Below, one piece after another: positions 1 to 17,380 of a stretch of 64,000 nucleotides of DNA. The translations under genes and the position numbers were made by a program. Each line of letters begins with the position of its first letter. Position 1 is the first letter of the stretch. The notes under the pieces are model-generated. The model saw only the letters and a program-made list of their open reading frames with translations. It had not been told where the DNA came from and made no database searches. Source of the stretch: Heterocephalus glaber (Eukaryota > Chordata > Mammalia > Rodentia > Bathyergidae); assembly GCF_000247695.1 (NCBI RefSeq), contig NW_004624866.1, positions 4,421,771 through 4,485,770 of the forward strand, given 5' to 3'.

Positions 1-6467
<6,467 letters not shown>

Positions 6468-7435
6468 ATTATACCAAAATATATGTTTACAGTATGATTT
6501 AAAGTCTAATTCAGACCAGGGACTCTATTTTAAGTTCATTTTAAGTAACACTGGGTTTTAATTGTATCACAGAGAAAAAAGTGCATTTAAGTATTGTTAT
6601 TGTGGACTTTATAAAAGCAAAGGAAATTGAAAATAACTTTTGATTCTGTATCAAGAATCATATTTTCCTACGGTCATAACTGTCTTTCTGTGACCCTTTC
6701 ATAGGGCACTGCAGGATGGATTAAAGGTGGCAATTTACTGATAACTCCAGATGTCTCTACTTTGTTCTGAAATCTAAGTCATGAGGTGATTTACTTTGTA
6801 GAAGTTGGATTTTAAAGATATAATGGAACAAATTTTGATAATATAGTAGTACAAAAAAAGCACCAGCATCCAATAAAACTGCTTTTTTGTGCACTACCCA
6901 ACTGGCTAAAGCCAATGTGATCATTTATGGTGAGCTCCTAAGAAATAGGTGTTTTTGATGGAAACTTGGTGTAGACCCTTAACTACAGTAGTGCTAATAC
7001 GCACTATTATAATAAAGCCACCATTATTTTTTATGAAACATCTGAATACATTTTAAAAAGTCTTTTACTAGGGCATTATTTTGAGCATCTATTTTGAGGT
7101 GATGTTTAAAAAAGTTAACATCAAATCAAATTGTAAATTAGTTTAAATCTGTTGCCTTAAGGACCTACTAAAGAATGTGCCACCAGACTTTAAAGTGATA
7201 GTTGCAATATCTTCAGTATCCTTGTCTAAAAAAAAATCAATGTTGACTTAAACAATTTAACAACTGTCTTTTTTTTTTAACCCAATTTTTCTCTTGCTTT
7301 TTTTCACTGAGAAGGTCTTTTACCTTCCCTACTCACTGAGAAGTATTCACTTCGTGGTACACATTCTTAAAGCATTTCTGATTTGAATATTTTTGTACAT
7401 TTTTATCAATTATTAAACCTTCTCTTCTAGTGTGT
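6468..7435 (+). other. PRPF40A: PRPF40A 3' untranslated region (end approximate)
   Basis: AT-rich sequence follows the stop codon. Candidate poly(A) signals are AATAAA at 6872-6877 and 7011-7016, and ATTAAA at 7412-7417 followed by a GT-rich stretch. A further AATAAA at 8298-8303, also followed by GT-rich sequence, could give a longer form. No SINE is recognisable between the stop and about 9.3 kb, unlike the flanks, which fits transcribed sequence under some constraint. The end used is a choice among these sites. Confidence 0.6.
7011..7016 (+). promoter_or_regulatory. Candidate PRPF40A poly(A) signal
   Basis: A canonical AATAAA lies about 545 bases after the stop codon. It is one of several candidates, the others being 6872-6877, 7412-7417 (ATTAAA) and 8298-8303. 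Confidence 0.45.
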
Positions 7436-9368
7436 ACTAGTATTTATTTCTACTTAACACTGCTCACCTCTAAATTGTATCATTTCAAAGATACTGAATC
7501 CCTGAAATTTTGCTTCATCTTACCCAGAATAGGTAGTTTACTTTCCCTTTTTAATATCTGAGAATATTATAAATCAGCGCATTTGAGATCCCTAGTTTTG
7601 TTTTTCATCTGTAAATTTCCTGGAGTATTTTAGAGAGGCAGTGGTTTGAAGATACTCTTTACATACTAACTTTTGAAGGTTGGTAATGTAATTTATACTA
7701 TTTTCCTTCAGTGCAGGAGATTTTTTTTTTAAGTAAAGTTTAGCACCTAGTCTTTTTGATATTATCTTAGCTATTATCTTTAATTTGAACACTTTCAGAG
7801 ATCCTACTTCAAGGTGAGATTTGGAAGAATACAAAGTTTTGCCCTTTGCATCTTAATGAGTCTGAAAGTGGGACTGACCAGGACACCAGAACAGGTGTCT
7901 TCCCATCCTGCCCCATGTTTTAATCGTGTGTCTACTAAAGACTCAAAATGGGGGGAGGTCCTTTTTCTGCTATTAAATATGACTGTAGAAAGTGAGAATC
8001 ATTACCTTTGAGAAAATGTGAACACATTGCTTGAAGCTACCCCTCCTATTGTACATCTAATGCCTTTGGCAACAAGTTGGCTAGACTTAAGTTTTAAAGG
8101 TCCCACTTTATTTAAAGATAGTTGATTGCTAATCTTGTCACTGATGTCAAAGTCAGTGGTAAAATCTTCAAAATGTGCATATGATATTGGGAGATAAACT
8201 AGTGATGTTTCACAGGAGACTTTAGAATCTGTAAAACACTTAATTCTATGAATGAGTTTTTAAAGTACAACTTTAAAGTTTTTGATTTTTCTATTTAAAT
8301 AAAAAGCTTACTGATGATGTGTTTTAGCATGTCCTCAAAATAGATTTCTGTATTTCTTACAATCTTACAATATCTTCAGATCCCCGTAAGACAGTTGCAA
8401 TTCATGTATCCCTGTAGTTCACCTGTGCAAATAATTTGACTTAAAAGTGAACAAATGGCAACTCAGAAAAAAAGTGCTAAATGAAGTGACTAATCCTTGT
8501 CTACTTCTGATCCCATCAAATGGATTTTCGCCACCAGAAAGATCTGAAGACAGGTGATGGGAAAGTTTTATTTTCAATGACTATTTTTAACCTGTAATTA
8601 TGTTTTTAAATGTTCAGGTTGATAAAAGCTGAAATATCAAATTGAACAAATGTATTTTAAGTGGAAGAGCATTTTATTCTCAGAATAATTTATAATTTTC
8701 AGTTAAGACTGAGACTTTTAAAATGTTGTGGGTTTATTTTTCCTCCATATCACTAACATTAATGAATGACTGGATCATATTTACTAAATACACTTGATAC
8801 CATGGTCACAATTAGAACCTCAGGTATTATGAGTTCTTATTTTCTCTCAGTCCCTAATATTCACATTAGAAAAATTGAATGTCAATGAGAGGTTGGATAA
8901 TTTAGTCAATAAGTATGGATTATTTGTGGTTTTTCTGAATTTAAATGCCCCTTCAAAATAAAAAGTGATCACGTCATGCTTTATTTCAACTTAACAAATA
9001 ATTTTTATGCTTCCCAGTAAATTTGGTGGTAATTATAGCTACTTTATTTTTTGACTTTTTAATTATGTCTGACTTTACACAACTATAAGATGAAAAGGGA
9101 TTATCATAGAATAGGGCAATCAATTCATAGCAGGATGAAGAAACTAAAACCTGAAATACCTTCTATGTGCATATTCTTGGAAATTATTCATAGTTCAGAA
9201 CTATACAATCTGTAGTTTTCATTCATGTGTATAAACTTCAATTAAGCATTTGTGTAAATGCTTCTGGTTTTATTCCAGTACTAATAGTTAAGCGCTAGCT
9301 AGGCAACCACATTTATTTACTTTTGCATCCAGAAAAAGAGTGTATCTTTATTTAAAAAAAAAAAAATT

Positions 9369-9495
9369 TTAGCTAGGCATGGTGGCACCTGCCTGCTATC
9401 CCAGCATTTGGGAAGCTGAGGAAGGAGAATCACAAGTTCAGGCCCGACCTAGACGACCACACATAGCTAGACCTTGTCTTAAAAAAAAAAAAAAG
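9369..9495 (+). repeat. B1-like SINE
   Basis: Starts 'agctaggcatggtggcacct' and ends 'agaccttgtctt' with a poly-A run. Confidence 0.85.
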
Positions 9496-9919
9496 CTTGA
9501 ATTAGGTATAAGAACGAAATGTTTATATTCAAATAGTACTTAGTTACTTAGGAAAGGATGATGATTAATGCCTTTAAGTTCATAGGATATTTATATAATT
9601 TAACTTAAACATATTAAAACTTTCTTTTAGAAATGAAAATGAAACAAAATACATTAATTCCCTAGATCTGAGACTTATTTTTCCTTTGGGGATGTATCTT
9701 AGTACCAGATTTTAATCAGCTACACTTCATTCTTTAAGTGAAGTTGCACTTATTTTACATATAGGGAAAATAAAGTAGCATCATGTTTAATGGAACTGTC
9801 TTCTAAGAGACTTATATTTTCATTGGCACATACCAGTCTAATTCTTATCTTGTTCTTAAGTTTTCCAGTTGTTTTCACTTAAATGGTGGTCATGTAAATT
9901 CCACAGCAGGGATTTGTCT

Positions 9920-9990
9920 ATTTCATTTATGGCTGTGTATTTGGCCTGTGAATTAGGACAGTGCCTGGCACATAGTAGGCACTTACTAAT
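9920..9990 (+). repeat. MIR/L2-like ancient fragment
   Basis: Contains 'cagtgcctggcacatagtag', a hallmark string of old MIR/L2 3' ends. Confidence 0.65.
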
Positions 9991-11471
9991 TGAATGTAAA
10001 ATACTAATTGATACATGTACTCATCCACCATCCACATGGTACCCATCTGTAAAAAGGCTAAAAAGGCATTGCAATAAACAGTACCAACCCACAACTCTAA
10101 ATCCAGTCATAATCGAGGTATGCCTAAAGTAATATCCAATGATTGTACCTTAACTGTTAATTCAGAAGTGTCTAAAAGCTTCTTAATGAGAACATAAAAT
10201 TTCAGTTCAAAGGTGAAAACTAATCATATGGGGCCACTTTGTAATGAGGGGTGAATCATGTTGCCATGGCAGGCACTCCATTTACTGGAACTGATTTAAG
10301 GGTGAGTTGGAAAGTAAAAGGTTTTGCTCTGATTACCTTCAGAATTTGGTTAGTTCTATTTTAGTCTTGTCTACCTGGCCTCAGTTCTTTAATCATAGTT
10401 TTCTTAAGGTTGCTTCATAAAGACTTAGTTGCTTTTGTGGTTCTCAGTAGGATCTAGTTCAAGGCCATCTCATTCACTGTTGGTGATTGGTAATTGACTG
10501 TTAATTTGATAATTACCCTAGGTGTACTTTTAAACTTGATGTTTCTGTTGTAGAAAAGCTGGCTAACCACCCCAATACCTGATCTCCAATCTAGATTCAA
10601 ACCAAGCCATTTCTTGATGCTATTGTGTTGTTAGGTTATCTAAGTGCATTGTTTATAAAGATGCTTCTGGTCCTGCCTGCAAACATTTTTGGTAGGTGTT
10701 AGTCATGCCCACCTCTACAACTGAACTGAGGGCTGTCCTGAAAGGTGAGTAAACAAGGAAACAAGGTTTTGATTTTCCATGTTTGTAATTATCAGATTTT
10801 CACGTTTATATATTGTTTACCTGATGTAAAGAACTTTAGTTACGTAGTTAGACCTTTTGTAAATAAATGTAATTAGAAAAGAAAAACTTTCTACTAAATA
10901 AGTTGGATCTGTGTCCACATTTTTCTTCCAGCACTCACCAGTTCTGAGTTGTTTAATGCTCACATCTTTTCTTAGTGTAGTGCCTACTATTCTTGATAAA
11001 ACTTCCCTCAAAAGGCTAACATCAACACCTTCATGCACTTGTTTCTTGCTTCAGATTGTTTTCTGAAGAATAGTTGGATATTAATTTTAAAATGGAAAAC
11101 TGAAATTGATCCTTTCATATGAGCTATACTGATAATTAATCTTTGTAGGTACTTCTGATAAAGACTAGGGAACCAGATTATTAGAGAGCTAAAAAGAATT
11201 CCATCAGTTACTAAAGAGATATGTGAGTTTTAAAGCTGGTATTCTAAAAGTATCATCATCCAGCTTAAAATTAGGTATTTCCATGGAGAAAATTTCAGTA
11301 TGTTAAACAAGAGTCAGTGATGGGTATAAAGTCCCATTCTGTGCTGAGCAAAGGAACGGTGATAATGGCATTTTAGTGAATTGTAGTGATGTGCTCACAC
11401 ATGGGGAGCAAGGGTACAAAATTACAGGTCACTAGTAAACATCCTTTTAAAAACCTGCTAGAATGAGACAC

Positions 11472-11652
11472 GATCTTGGCAGTGGCACATGCCTGTAGTG
11501 TGCACACCTGTAATCCATGTCCTGGGAAGGCAGAGCCAGGAGGATTTCAAGAAGAAACAACATGCTAGAAGCTTGGGGCATGGCTCAATGATAGAACATA
11601 CTTAGCTCATGTAAGAGCCTACATTCAATTTCTAACACCAGGGGAAAAAAAA
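11472..11652 (+). repeat. B1-like plus tRNA-like dimeric SINE (diverged)
   Basis: A B1-like start ('ggcagtggcacatgcctgta') with an internal small duplication is followed by a tRNA-like part ('ggggcatggctcaatgatag') and an A tail. Confidence 0.7.
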
Positions 11653-11698
11653 CCCTACTGTATAAAATCCCCTAACCATATCTTTTCTATCTTGACTT

Positions 11699-11823
11699 CT
11701 GTTTTTTTTGAGACAGGTTCTCAGTATGTAGTTCTACTTCAGGCTGTCCTTGAACTCATGGGGATCTTCCTGGCTCAACTTCTTCAGTGCTGGGATTACA
11801 GGTGTGTCACCATGTCCAGCTCT
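11699..11823 (-). repeat. B1-like SINE, minus strand
   Basis: The plus strand reads poly-T, 'gagacaggttctcagtatgt', then 'gctgggattacaggtgtgtc'. Confidence 0.85.
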
Positions 11824-12019
11824 TTAAACCTAACTATATCTGACTCATTTAGGAGTACTGCTTTGGTGTAGGTTTGTAAATATTCTGAATTTGTGGAAAA
11901 TTAAAGACCTTCAAAATCTTTTACCATTAAACACTTGTACAAAACAAACGAGATTATCACTAGTTGTAGAATGTAACATTTCCTCATAAAATAAAGCTGC
12001 ATCTACATTAAGTAACTGG

Positions 12020-12115
12020 TAATTAGAAAGTGCACTGAATTGGGAAGAAGCCCCAATGTTTGTATAGGCTCTTGGATCTAAGAGGTTTGTGACCCTGGAC
12101 AAGGCACATCATAAT
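12020..12115 (+). repeat. Possible MIR remnant
   Basis: Weak similarity to the MIR core ('gtgaccctggacaaggcaca'). Borders and identity are tentative. Confidence 0.4.
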
Positions 12116-12476
12116 GTTCGGTTGGTTTCTTCGTATGTGTAAGTGTTGGAACCTCACAGACTTGCGAAAAACAGGGTAACTGAATACAGTGGAAAATAGC
12201 CAAGTGTCACAAACATGAAGTATGCACAGTAGTTGTGACAGAACAATCATTTATTGTAACAATTCCTTAAGTGATTATAAAACTATTTTAAGCTACCTGG
12301 AAGATTTTCTGAAAAATTTTTCTCGCTTCCAGAAAAACTTAAGTGTTACACTTAAGCTTTCTGGTGATCTTTGTGCAATGGGGGCAAACTGCTGTGTGTA
12401 CATCGCCAGCCAGGATGCTGGGCAGGTGCAGGTCTTCCAGTCTACATAGTCTTCCTCTGTAACACAAGCTAATTAA

Positions 12477-12672
12477 AGCCAGGTGTGATGGCACACACCT
12501 GTAATCCCAGGAGGCTTACTCTAGGAGGCTAAGGCAGGAGGATTGCAAATTCAAGTCCATCTAGGCAACTCTGACTTGAAACAGTGTCTCAAAGGGAGGA
12601 AGGCCTGGGATGGATGTAGCTTATAGAGAAATCACTGGATTCAATTCCCAGTACCACCAGTTTTTTAAAAAC
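12477..12672 (+). repeat. B1-like plus tRNA-like dimeric SINE
   Basis: 'agccaggtgtgatggcacac' opens the B1-like half. The tRNA-like half ends 'caattcccagtaccaccag'. Confidence 0.85.
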
Positions 12673-12810
12673 ATCCTAATTAAATTGAGGTAGCGTCTCA
12701 CAAAATGAGTGCTATTTTCTCTAGAAGCAGTAAGTTTATAAATATGATTTTAGAGATCATATCCCATCCAGAATCTATTTTGTTACTCCATACAACAGGA
12801 GTTCGTAAGG

Positions 12811-13033
12811 GAAGCTGGGCACAGTGACACAGACCTATAGTTGCAGCTACTAAGAGGGCTGAGGCAGGAGAATTGCTTAAGCCCAGGAGTTGAAGACCAG
12901 ACAGGACAGCATAGCAAGACCCCCACTTCAACAAAAAAAAGGAAGTTGGGGCCGGGGATCTAGCTCAGTGGTTCCACTGCCTACCTCAAGCACAATGTCC
13001 CGAGTTCGATCCCTGGTACCAAAGAAAAAAAAA
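12811..13033 (+). repeat. B1-like + young ID composite flanked by one duplication
   Basis: A B1-like unit (from 'gaagctgggcacagtgacac') is followed directly by an ID unit ('ggggccggggatctagctca') and a poly-A. The flanks 'agttcgtaaggg' (about 12800) and 'agttcgtatagg' (13034) look like one target-site duplication around the whole pair, so the two parts may have inserted together. Confidence 0.7.
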
Positions 13034-13200
13034 AGTTCGTATAGGAAACGATTCTTCCTAAAATTTACCAATTAGTTCTGGATTCTGAGTTCAGCAACCA
13101 AGACATATCTTGCCAGAGAAGAATGCCTACATAAAACTAAAACTCCTTACAATGTACCATTGAAAGATGACAACATATTACAGAATAGTAGTGTAAATAG

Positions 13201-13206
13201 TTTATT
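13201..13206 (-). promoter_or_regulatory. Likely FMNL2 poly(A) signal
   Basis: AATAAA on the minus strand (TTTATT on plus) about 2 kb after the stop codon, at the left border of the repeat-poor block. Confidence 0.5.
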
Positions 13207-13524
13207 TGCTCAGATGGCATGAAAAGACCAGAAAAGTAACATAAATTGCTTTTATAAAACATTTTTCTAATATTGGTAGGAAGCAGGCCCATTAATAGAC
13301 AAAACAGAAAAGAACATGCCAACATTACTGTCTACTTGTTCATTAATATATAGGCAATTACTTTTAACATGTACATGCCAGCACTGAGCTTGGGAAAACA
13401 GCTGAATTGTGGTAAAGGTCCAACTATTTGTCTTCTATCTCATAGTCAAATTACTGTTTTCATCAAAATGAATGTTAACCCAACAGACAAAATCCTGGCA
13501 TGTTCTTTTTAAAGTACACATTTA

Positions 13525-13611
13525 GGGGCTGGGGATTTAGCTCAGTGGTTCCGCCGCCTGCTTCGCAAGCGCAAGGACCCGAGTTCGATCCCCACCACCA
13601 AAAAAAAAAAT
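13525..13611 (+). repeat. Young ID SINE inside the FMNL2 3'UTR (antisense to it)
   Basis: Full-length ID unit ('ggggctggggatttagctca' ... 'gagttcgatccccaccacc' plus A tail), flanked by a perfect 14-base duplication 'aaagtacacattta' at 13511-13524 and 13612-13625. Confidence 0.95.
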
Positions 13612-15196
13612 AAAGTACACATTTATGGAAATAGGCCAGCATGTGGCAGTTTAAAAGTAATCTGTAAATAGGTACACTAAAATGAAATGTGGTAACTGAT
13701 CCCTACACTGTCCTTGTAGTTAAATATATATTAAAAAAAAACCTATAAGTTAAAATAACATTCAGATTGTATAGCATAGGCTGATGCATTTTTAAACAAT
13801 ATTTACAGTATTACCTAGAGCCTTAGGTGGGAATTAAAGAGAAGTGTAAAAACCATAAAAAACTGCACCAATTTTATAGCAAAATATCTGTACATTTAAA
13901 AAATCATATAACTACACATTATCCAAGGAAAAAGGACCTTCACCAAGGGGTTCACATAAGCACAACATAAATTCAGTGGTTAAATACTATACAACAAACT
14001 TTACAATTAATATACTGTTGTAAGGTACCAAGAAGGTAAGCCAGAAGCAGAACGTTTATTATGAGAAGTATAAATTTAGTTTCAGTCCAGTTTTGTTAAC
14101 TTTGGAATGGACTGTTTAGTCCCATTGCATATCTTTAAACTTAATCCTGATGTTCACACTTTTCAGCAACTTAATTGTAATTGCTCATAAATAACTGGGA
14201 AATGGAACAATTCAGCTTTGATACAAAATGCCAAATACATTGATATTTTCCAATTTATAAAAGGAAAAAGAAGAAACAAACCCTGCGATTGTCAGAGGAG
14301 AATAACGCTAGGTTCCTAACTTGCTCTGCTAGCAGATTCAATCTTCCAGGCTTTTGACAGAGCTGCCATAGTAAACTTCTCCCTGACTAGCAAGGCACCA
14401 ATTTCTCATCTCAGGATCGACTCATAATGGCCCTCGGAAATCCTGATTACTGAGATGTTAATTTTAGTGTTAATAAATATATTTGCATCATTTAAAAAGC
14501 TGCCTCTAGCTTCAGAACACAGTACTGCAAATAAGTCTTCAACATTTATGCCACTGTCTCCTTGTGTTCATACCAGTGAATGTCTCTCACAGGGCATGGC
14601 GCCCTACCATGGAACTAGTAGAACGTGGTACTGGAAACAGCTGACTTTTCTTATGTCACTGCATTTTACAACCTGTTTGCACTTTGCTGGGGCTAAGTGA
14701 CAAAAAGGATATGACTTTTTCCTTCTGTGTTGCAAGTCCTTTAAAATACAAAGTTGGTGGATATGGCTAGAACACAAAATTTCTTAAAAGACATCTCAGC
14801 AAAGAAAGCCCATAGCAGAAGCATCCTTGTTATTTACAAGTTATTAGGAAACCAGGATGGACCATCGTGGGATAATCACAATGGCACATTAATGAATTTA
14901 ATACGAAATCTACATTTTGGTTAAAAAACTGAATAGCATAGTGGTGTAAAGAGATACCTAATCAAATCAAATCCTATTGCTTTGATTAATCTGAGCAGGT
15001 ACTTCCATTTTTAGGCACTTGTTAACAAGGGTTGAAAGGAGAACCCATCATTTTAAAATTCCTATGTGTTTACTAAATCTGAGCCCTTTCAAATACTTTA
15101 TCTGTGTTCAAGGCTGCAGCTAAATGGTAGCACATAAAGTCTATGTGGGCAGTTTCATTCACGCACGCCCTCGATTCATGCAGGCAAGTCTCAGGT

Positions 15197-15306
15197 TCAC
15201 ATGGTTATTTCGGCACCATTAACAGAACGTAAGTTCTGATCATCAAAGCGCCGCCTGACACTTCTCCTCACCGCATCGGCTCGTCTGTAGGGCTGGTTTC
15301 TAAGAT
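15197..15306 (-). CDS. FMNL2: FMNL2 alternative last exon C (distal, ...EITM tail)
   Basis: The acceptor is TTTTTACAG just above 15306. With the single G left over from the exon ending at 20838, the exon encodes (D)LRNQPYRRADAVRRSVRRRF and ends SVNGAEITM, then TGA at 15197-15199 (two bases plus 35 codons and stop). This is the C-terminus of the main human isoform as I recall it. It places an Arg-rich segment with a serine in RRSVRRR directly after the DAD; that serine corresponds to a reported PKC-alpha target (S1072 in one human numbering, from memory). Confidence 0.95.
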
Positions 15307-16188
15307 CTGTAAAAAGGAGAGTACCAGTGAGAAAAACAGCAACATTTAATGTGTCTAATCAAGACAGGCTAGCTGGCAGCCAATCAAAGCAGCTTGTGTA
15401 GAAGAGTCAGCTAATAGTCCCTTCAAACCCACTGAGCATTGAACCAAAGACATGTACATTTGCCTTCAATGTTTACAGTTAAACAGTAAGATGTAATACT
15501 GGTAGGATTCTGGGACTTGAAGAGAAAAATATATAGGAGATTATTTCTGTCACTGGCCAGAGTCTAACTGGAGTCTTATTCTGAAGTCTTACTTTGAAAT
15601 GTTTCTTCAATTATAAGCAGCTGTAGCTGGAAGCTACAAACATCAACAATATTTGTAATGGATTTTAAATTGCAAAACTAATAAACACACTTCTCTGTCC
15701 TATCTTATCCTTGAAGTCTTAACAATGAAGAAACCTCAAGGCCTTAGTTTGCAGACAGAAATTCCATTATTTTCATTCCATTAAGCCAGCTGAGGCTATT
15801 TTATTATTTTGTGAATTAGAAACATAATGCTTAACTAACCATTAAATCTAAATGACTATAATACTCCATTCTCTCAAAATTCTTTCTTGCCACCCAGTAT
15901 GTTTTGTGTTTCATCAGCAGGGTAATGGGCTGTCCTCCATTTTCCAGTCTGTTTTGCTAGTGCAAAGCAGAATGTCTAACATTCAAAAACAAAGGTGGCT
16001 CTCAAATGAATCCAATCACTACATACTAGTTCAAGAGGTACTGCTCTATTAGGATGAAATGGGATGAACAAAAGAATTTTATGTAAGTATTCTCAACATG
16101 AAGGCATGTTTTCATGAATAAGGTAGAACCTAGGCAGCATACAGCCTCCTTTTGATGGTATCAGGACATAAAGAAAAAACAGAAACAA

Positions 16189-16204
16189 CCCCCCCCCCCC
16201 CCCC
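16189..16204 (+). repeat. C16 homopolymer
   Basis: Sixteen consecutive C followed by GCGC, in the FMNL2 intron between exons B and C. Its length is likely variable and assembly-sensitive. Confidence 0.9.
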
Positions 16205-16410
16205 GCGCAAGGCTTATTTTCCCCGATTTTGATTAATTAGTGTATTTTTCCTTTTATAGTTCTGCTAGGAAATGTTCTAGCTGTAGAAAGAAATGCAAAC
16301 AACAGAACAAAACCAAATTTAGCCCTTTCCTTTGCCTTTATCTACTCAGTAAATTAAAGACGGAGCTTTAGCTGACAGAACCCTTGCCCTACTGCATCCC
16401 TCATATTTTT

Positions 16411-16566
16411 GTTTATTGTACTGGGAATTGACCCAGAGCCTTCACAATGAGCTACATCCCTAGTGTTTTTTTTTGGAGACAGGGTCTTGCTAAATTGCTC
16501 AGGCTGGGCTTGAATTTAGAATTCTTCCGCTTAGGCCTCCCAGGTCCTGGGATTCCAGGCATGTTT
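16411..16566 (-). repeat. B1-like plus tRNA-like dimeric SINE, minus strand
   Basis: The plus strand reads 'gtactgggaattgacccaga', a poly-T, then 'ggagacagggtcttgctaaa' and 'cctgggattccaggcatg'. Confidence 0.8.
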
Positions 16567-16869
16567 TATATCCCTCATACTTTTAAATAGTTCTCGATAT
16601 TTAAAATGGTAATTAAAAATAGAGCTTCTGGAATCTCTTGTGAAGTTGGAAGGATCAGCAATAATAGGGTGCACATCCCTCCGTGCTCAGTGGGACTGAG
16701 ACACCTTTCCTCTCAGCTTCAGCGCAGGCCTGTTATCTTCCTAGCTCTTAAATTGCTGGAATTTGTGACTCTGGTAAAAGAGAAGGTCAAAATTGCACTT
16801 CTGCCTAAAGATACCCAGTTCTATAGTCATGAGGCCTCTGAGCAATTAGTTCTAAAAATCCTAATCTTG

Positions 16870-16934
16870 TGCCGCCACCTGCCTCGCAAGCGCAAGGTCC
16901 TGAGTTCAATCCTGATAGCAAAAAAATAAAAAAC
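16870..16934 (+). repeat. 5'-truncated ID SINE
   Basis: Begins inside the ID unit ('tgccgccacctgcctcgcaa'), has an A-rich tail, and is flanked by the perfect 10-base duplication 'cctaatcttg' at 16860-16869 and 16935-16944. Confidence 0.9.
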
Positions 16935-17192
16935 CCTAATCTTGCAATGGCTGTAGATAATGTCCCTTGGCCAGGACCTGCTCTCAACCTCCAGACCAAA
17001 ATGCAGTTAATAATCTGAAGGCCAAGAAGGGGAGAAGGGAAGGACAACCTAGCACCCAAAGCAAGTCCAAGCACCAGCAAATACCCCTGCCCAAGCCATC
17101 ACACTTAAACATGGAAGCAGGTCAAGAAAGAGTCCAACAGAGAGGTTCAGCCTCACATTATTGGAAAGTGAGGTACAAAGATTTCTCCCTGG

Positions 17193-17380
17193 TCAGAGTC
17201 TCACCAGTATTACCCTTAGCCATAAATCGAAACCACTGATCTGCACAGAGAGAGAGGAGGAAGCTAAAGTAAAAAGTGATGCTTGCCAGCTCTGTGTATC
17301 CTCCACCACCGGTGTGCTAGAAGGAATCCTTACCCTCGAGTGAACATTTGGAAATTTAGTGATATTATTCTTCTTTAAGG
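17193..17380 (-). CDS. FMNL2: FMNL2 alternative last exon B (LKKNNITKF tail, extended)
   Basis: The acceptor is TTCTGTTTAG above 17380. Joined to the G from the exon at 20838, it encodes (A)[20 protein letters not shown] and continues [10 protein letters not shown]. As I recall a human FMNL2 isoform, it ends there. Here the next codon (17286-17288) is TGG, and the frame stays open for 31 more residues (starting [10 protein letters not shown], Leu/Ser-rich) to TGA at 17193-17195. The recalled part is convincing as coding sequence. Whether the extension is really translated depends on this isoform being expressed in the species. The length of two bases plus 62 codons including stop is phase-consistent. 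Confidence 0.8.

Larger units (their letters stand above)
7436..13179. other. Intergenic interval between PRPF40A and FMNL2 3' ends
   Basis: The two genes converge here. No coding exon is visible. The interval has a repeat-poor AT-rich left part (7.4-9.3 kb, possibly extended PRPF40A 3'UTR) and a SINE-rich right part (from 9.37 kb, dense after 11.4 kb). The stretch 9.5-11.4 kb shows only a small MIR-like fragment. Confidence 0.7.
13180..15196 (-). other. FMNL2: FMNL2 distal 3' untranslated region
   Basis: Sequence after the stop codon at 15197-15199, reading leftward. It is AT-rich and repeat-poor, with a single young ID insertion (13525-13611). The length of about 2 kb agrees with the roughly 1.9 kb I recall for the human transcript. 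A canonical AATAAA (minus strand) at 13201-13206 is the likely terminal signal; another lies at 14055-14060. Confidence 0.65.
15307..17192 (-). other. FMNL2 intron between alternative last exons B and C
   Basis: Mostly unique AT-rich sequence. It contains a 16-base C run (16189-16204), a reversed B1/tRNA-like dimer and a truncated ID element. An AATAAA for exon B transcripts was not pinned down. Confidence 0.7.

Noticed and set aside
12949..13020. tRNA-like sequence that could be called a tRNA gene (also the other ID units)
   Set aside because: These have Pol III box A and B motifs, but they are ID SINEs with A-tails and target-site duplications. No proper anticodon arm or acceptor stem pairing is evident.
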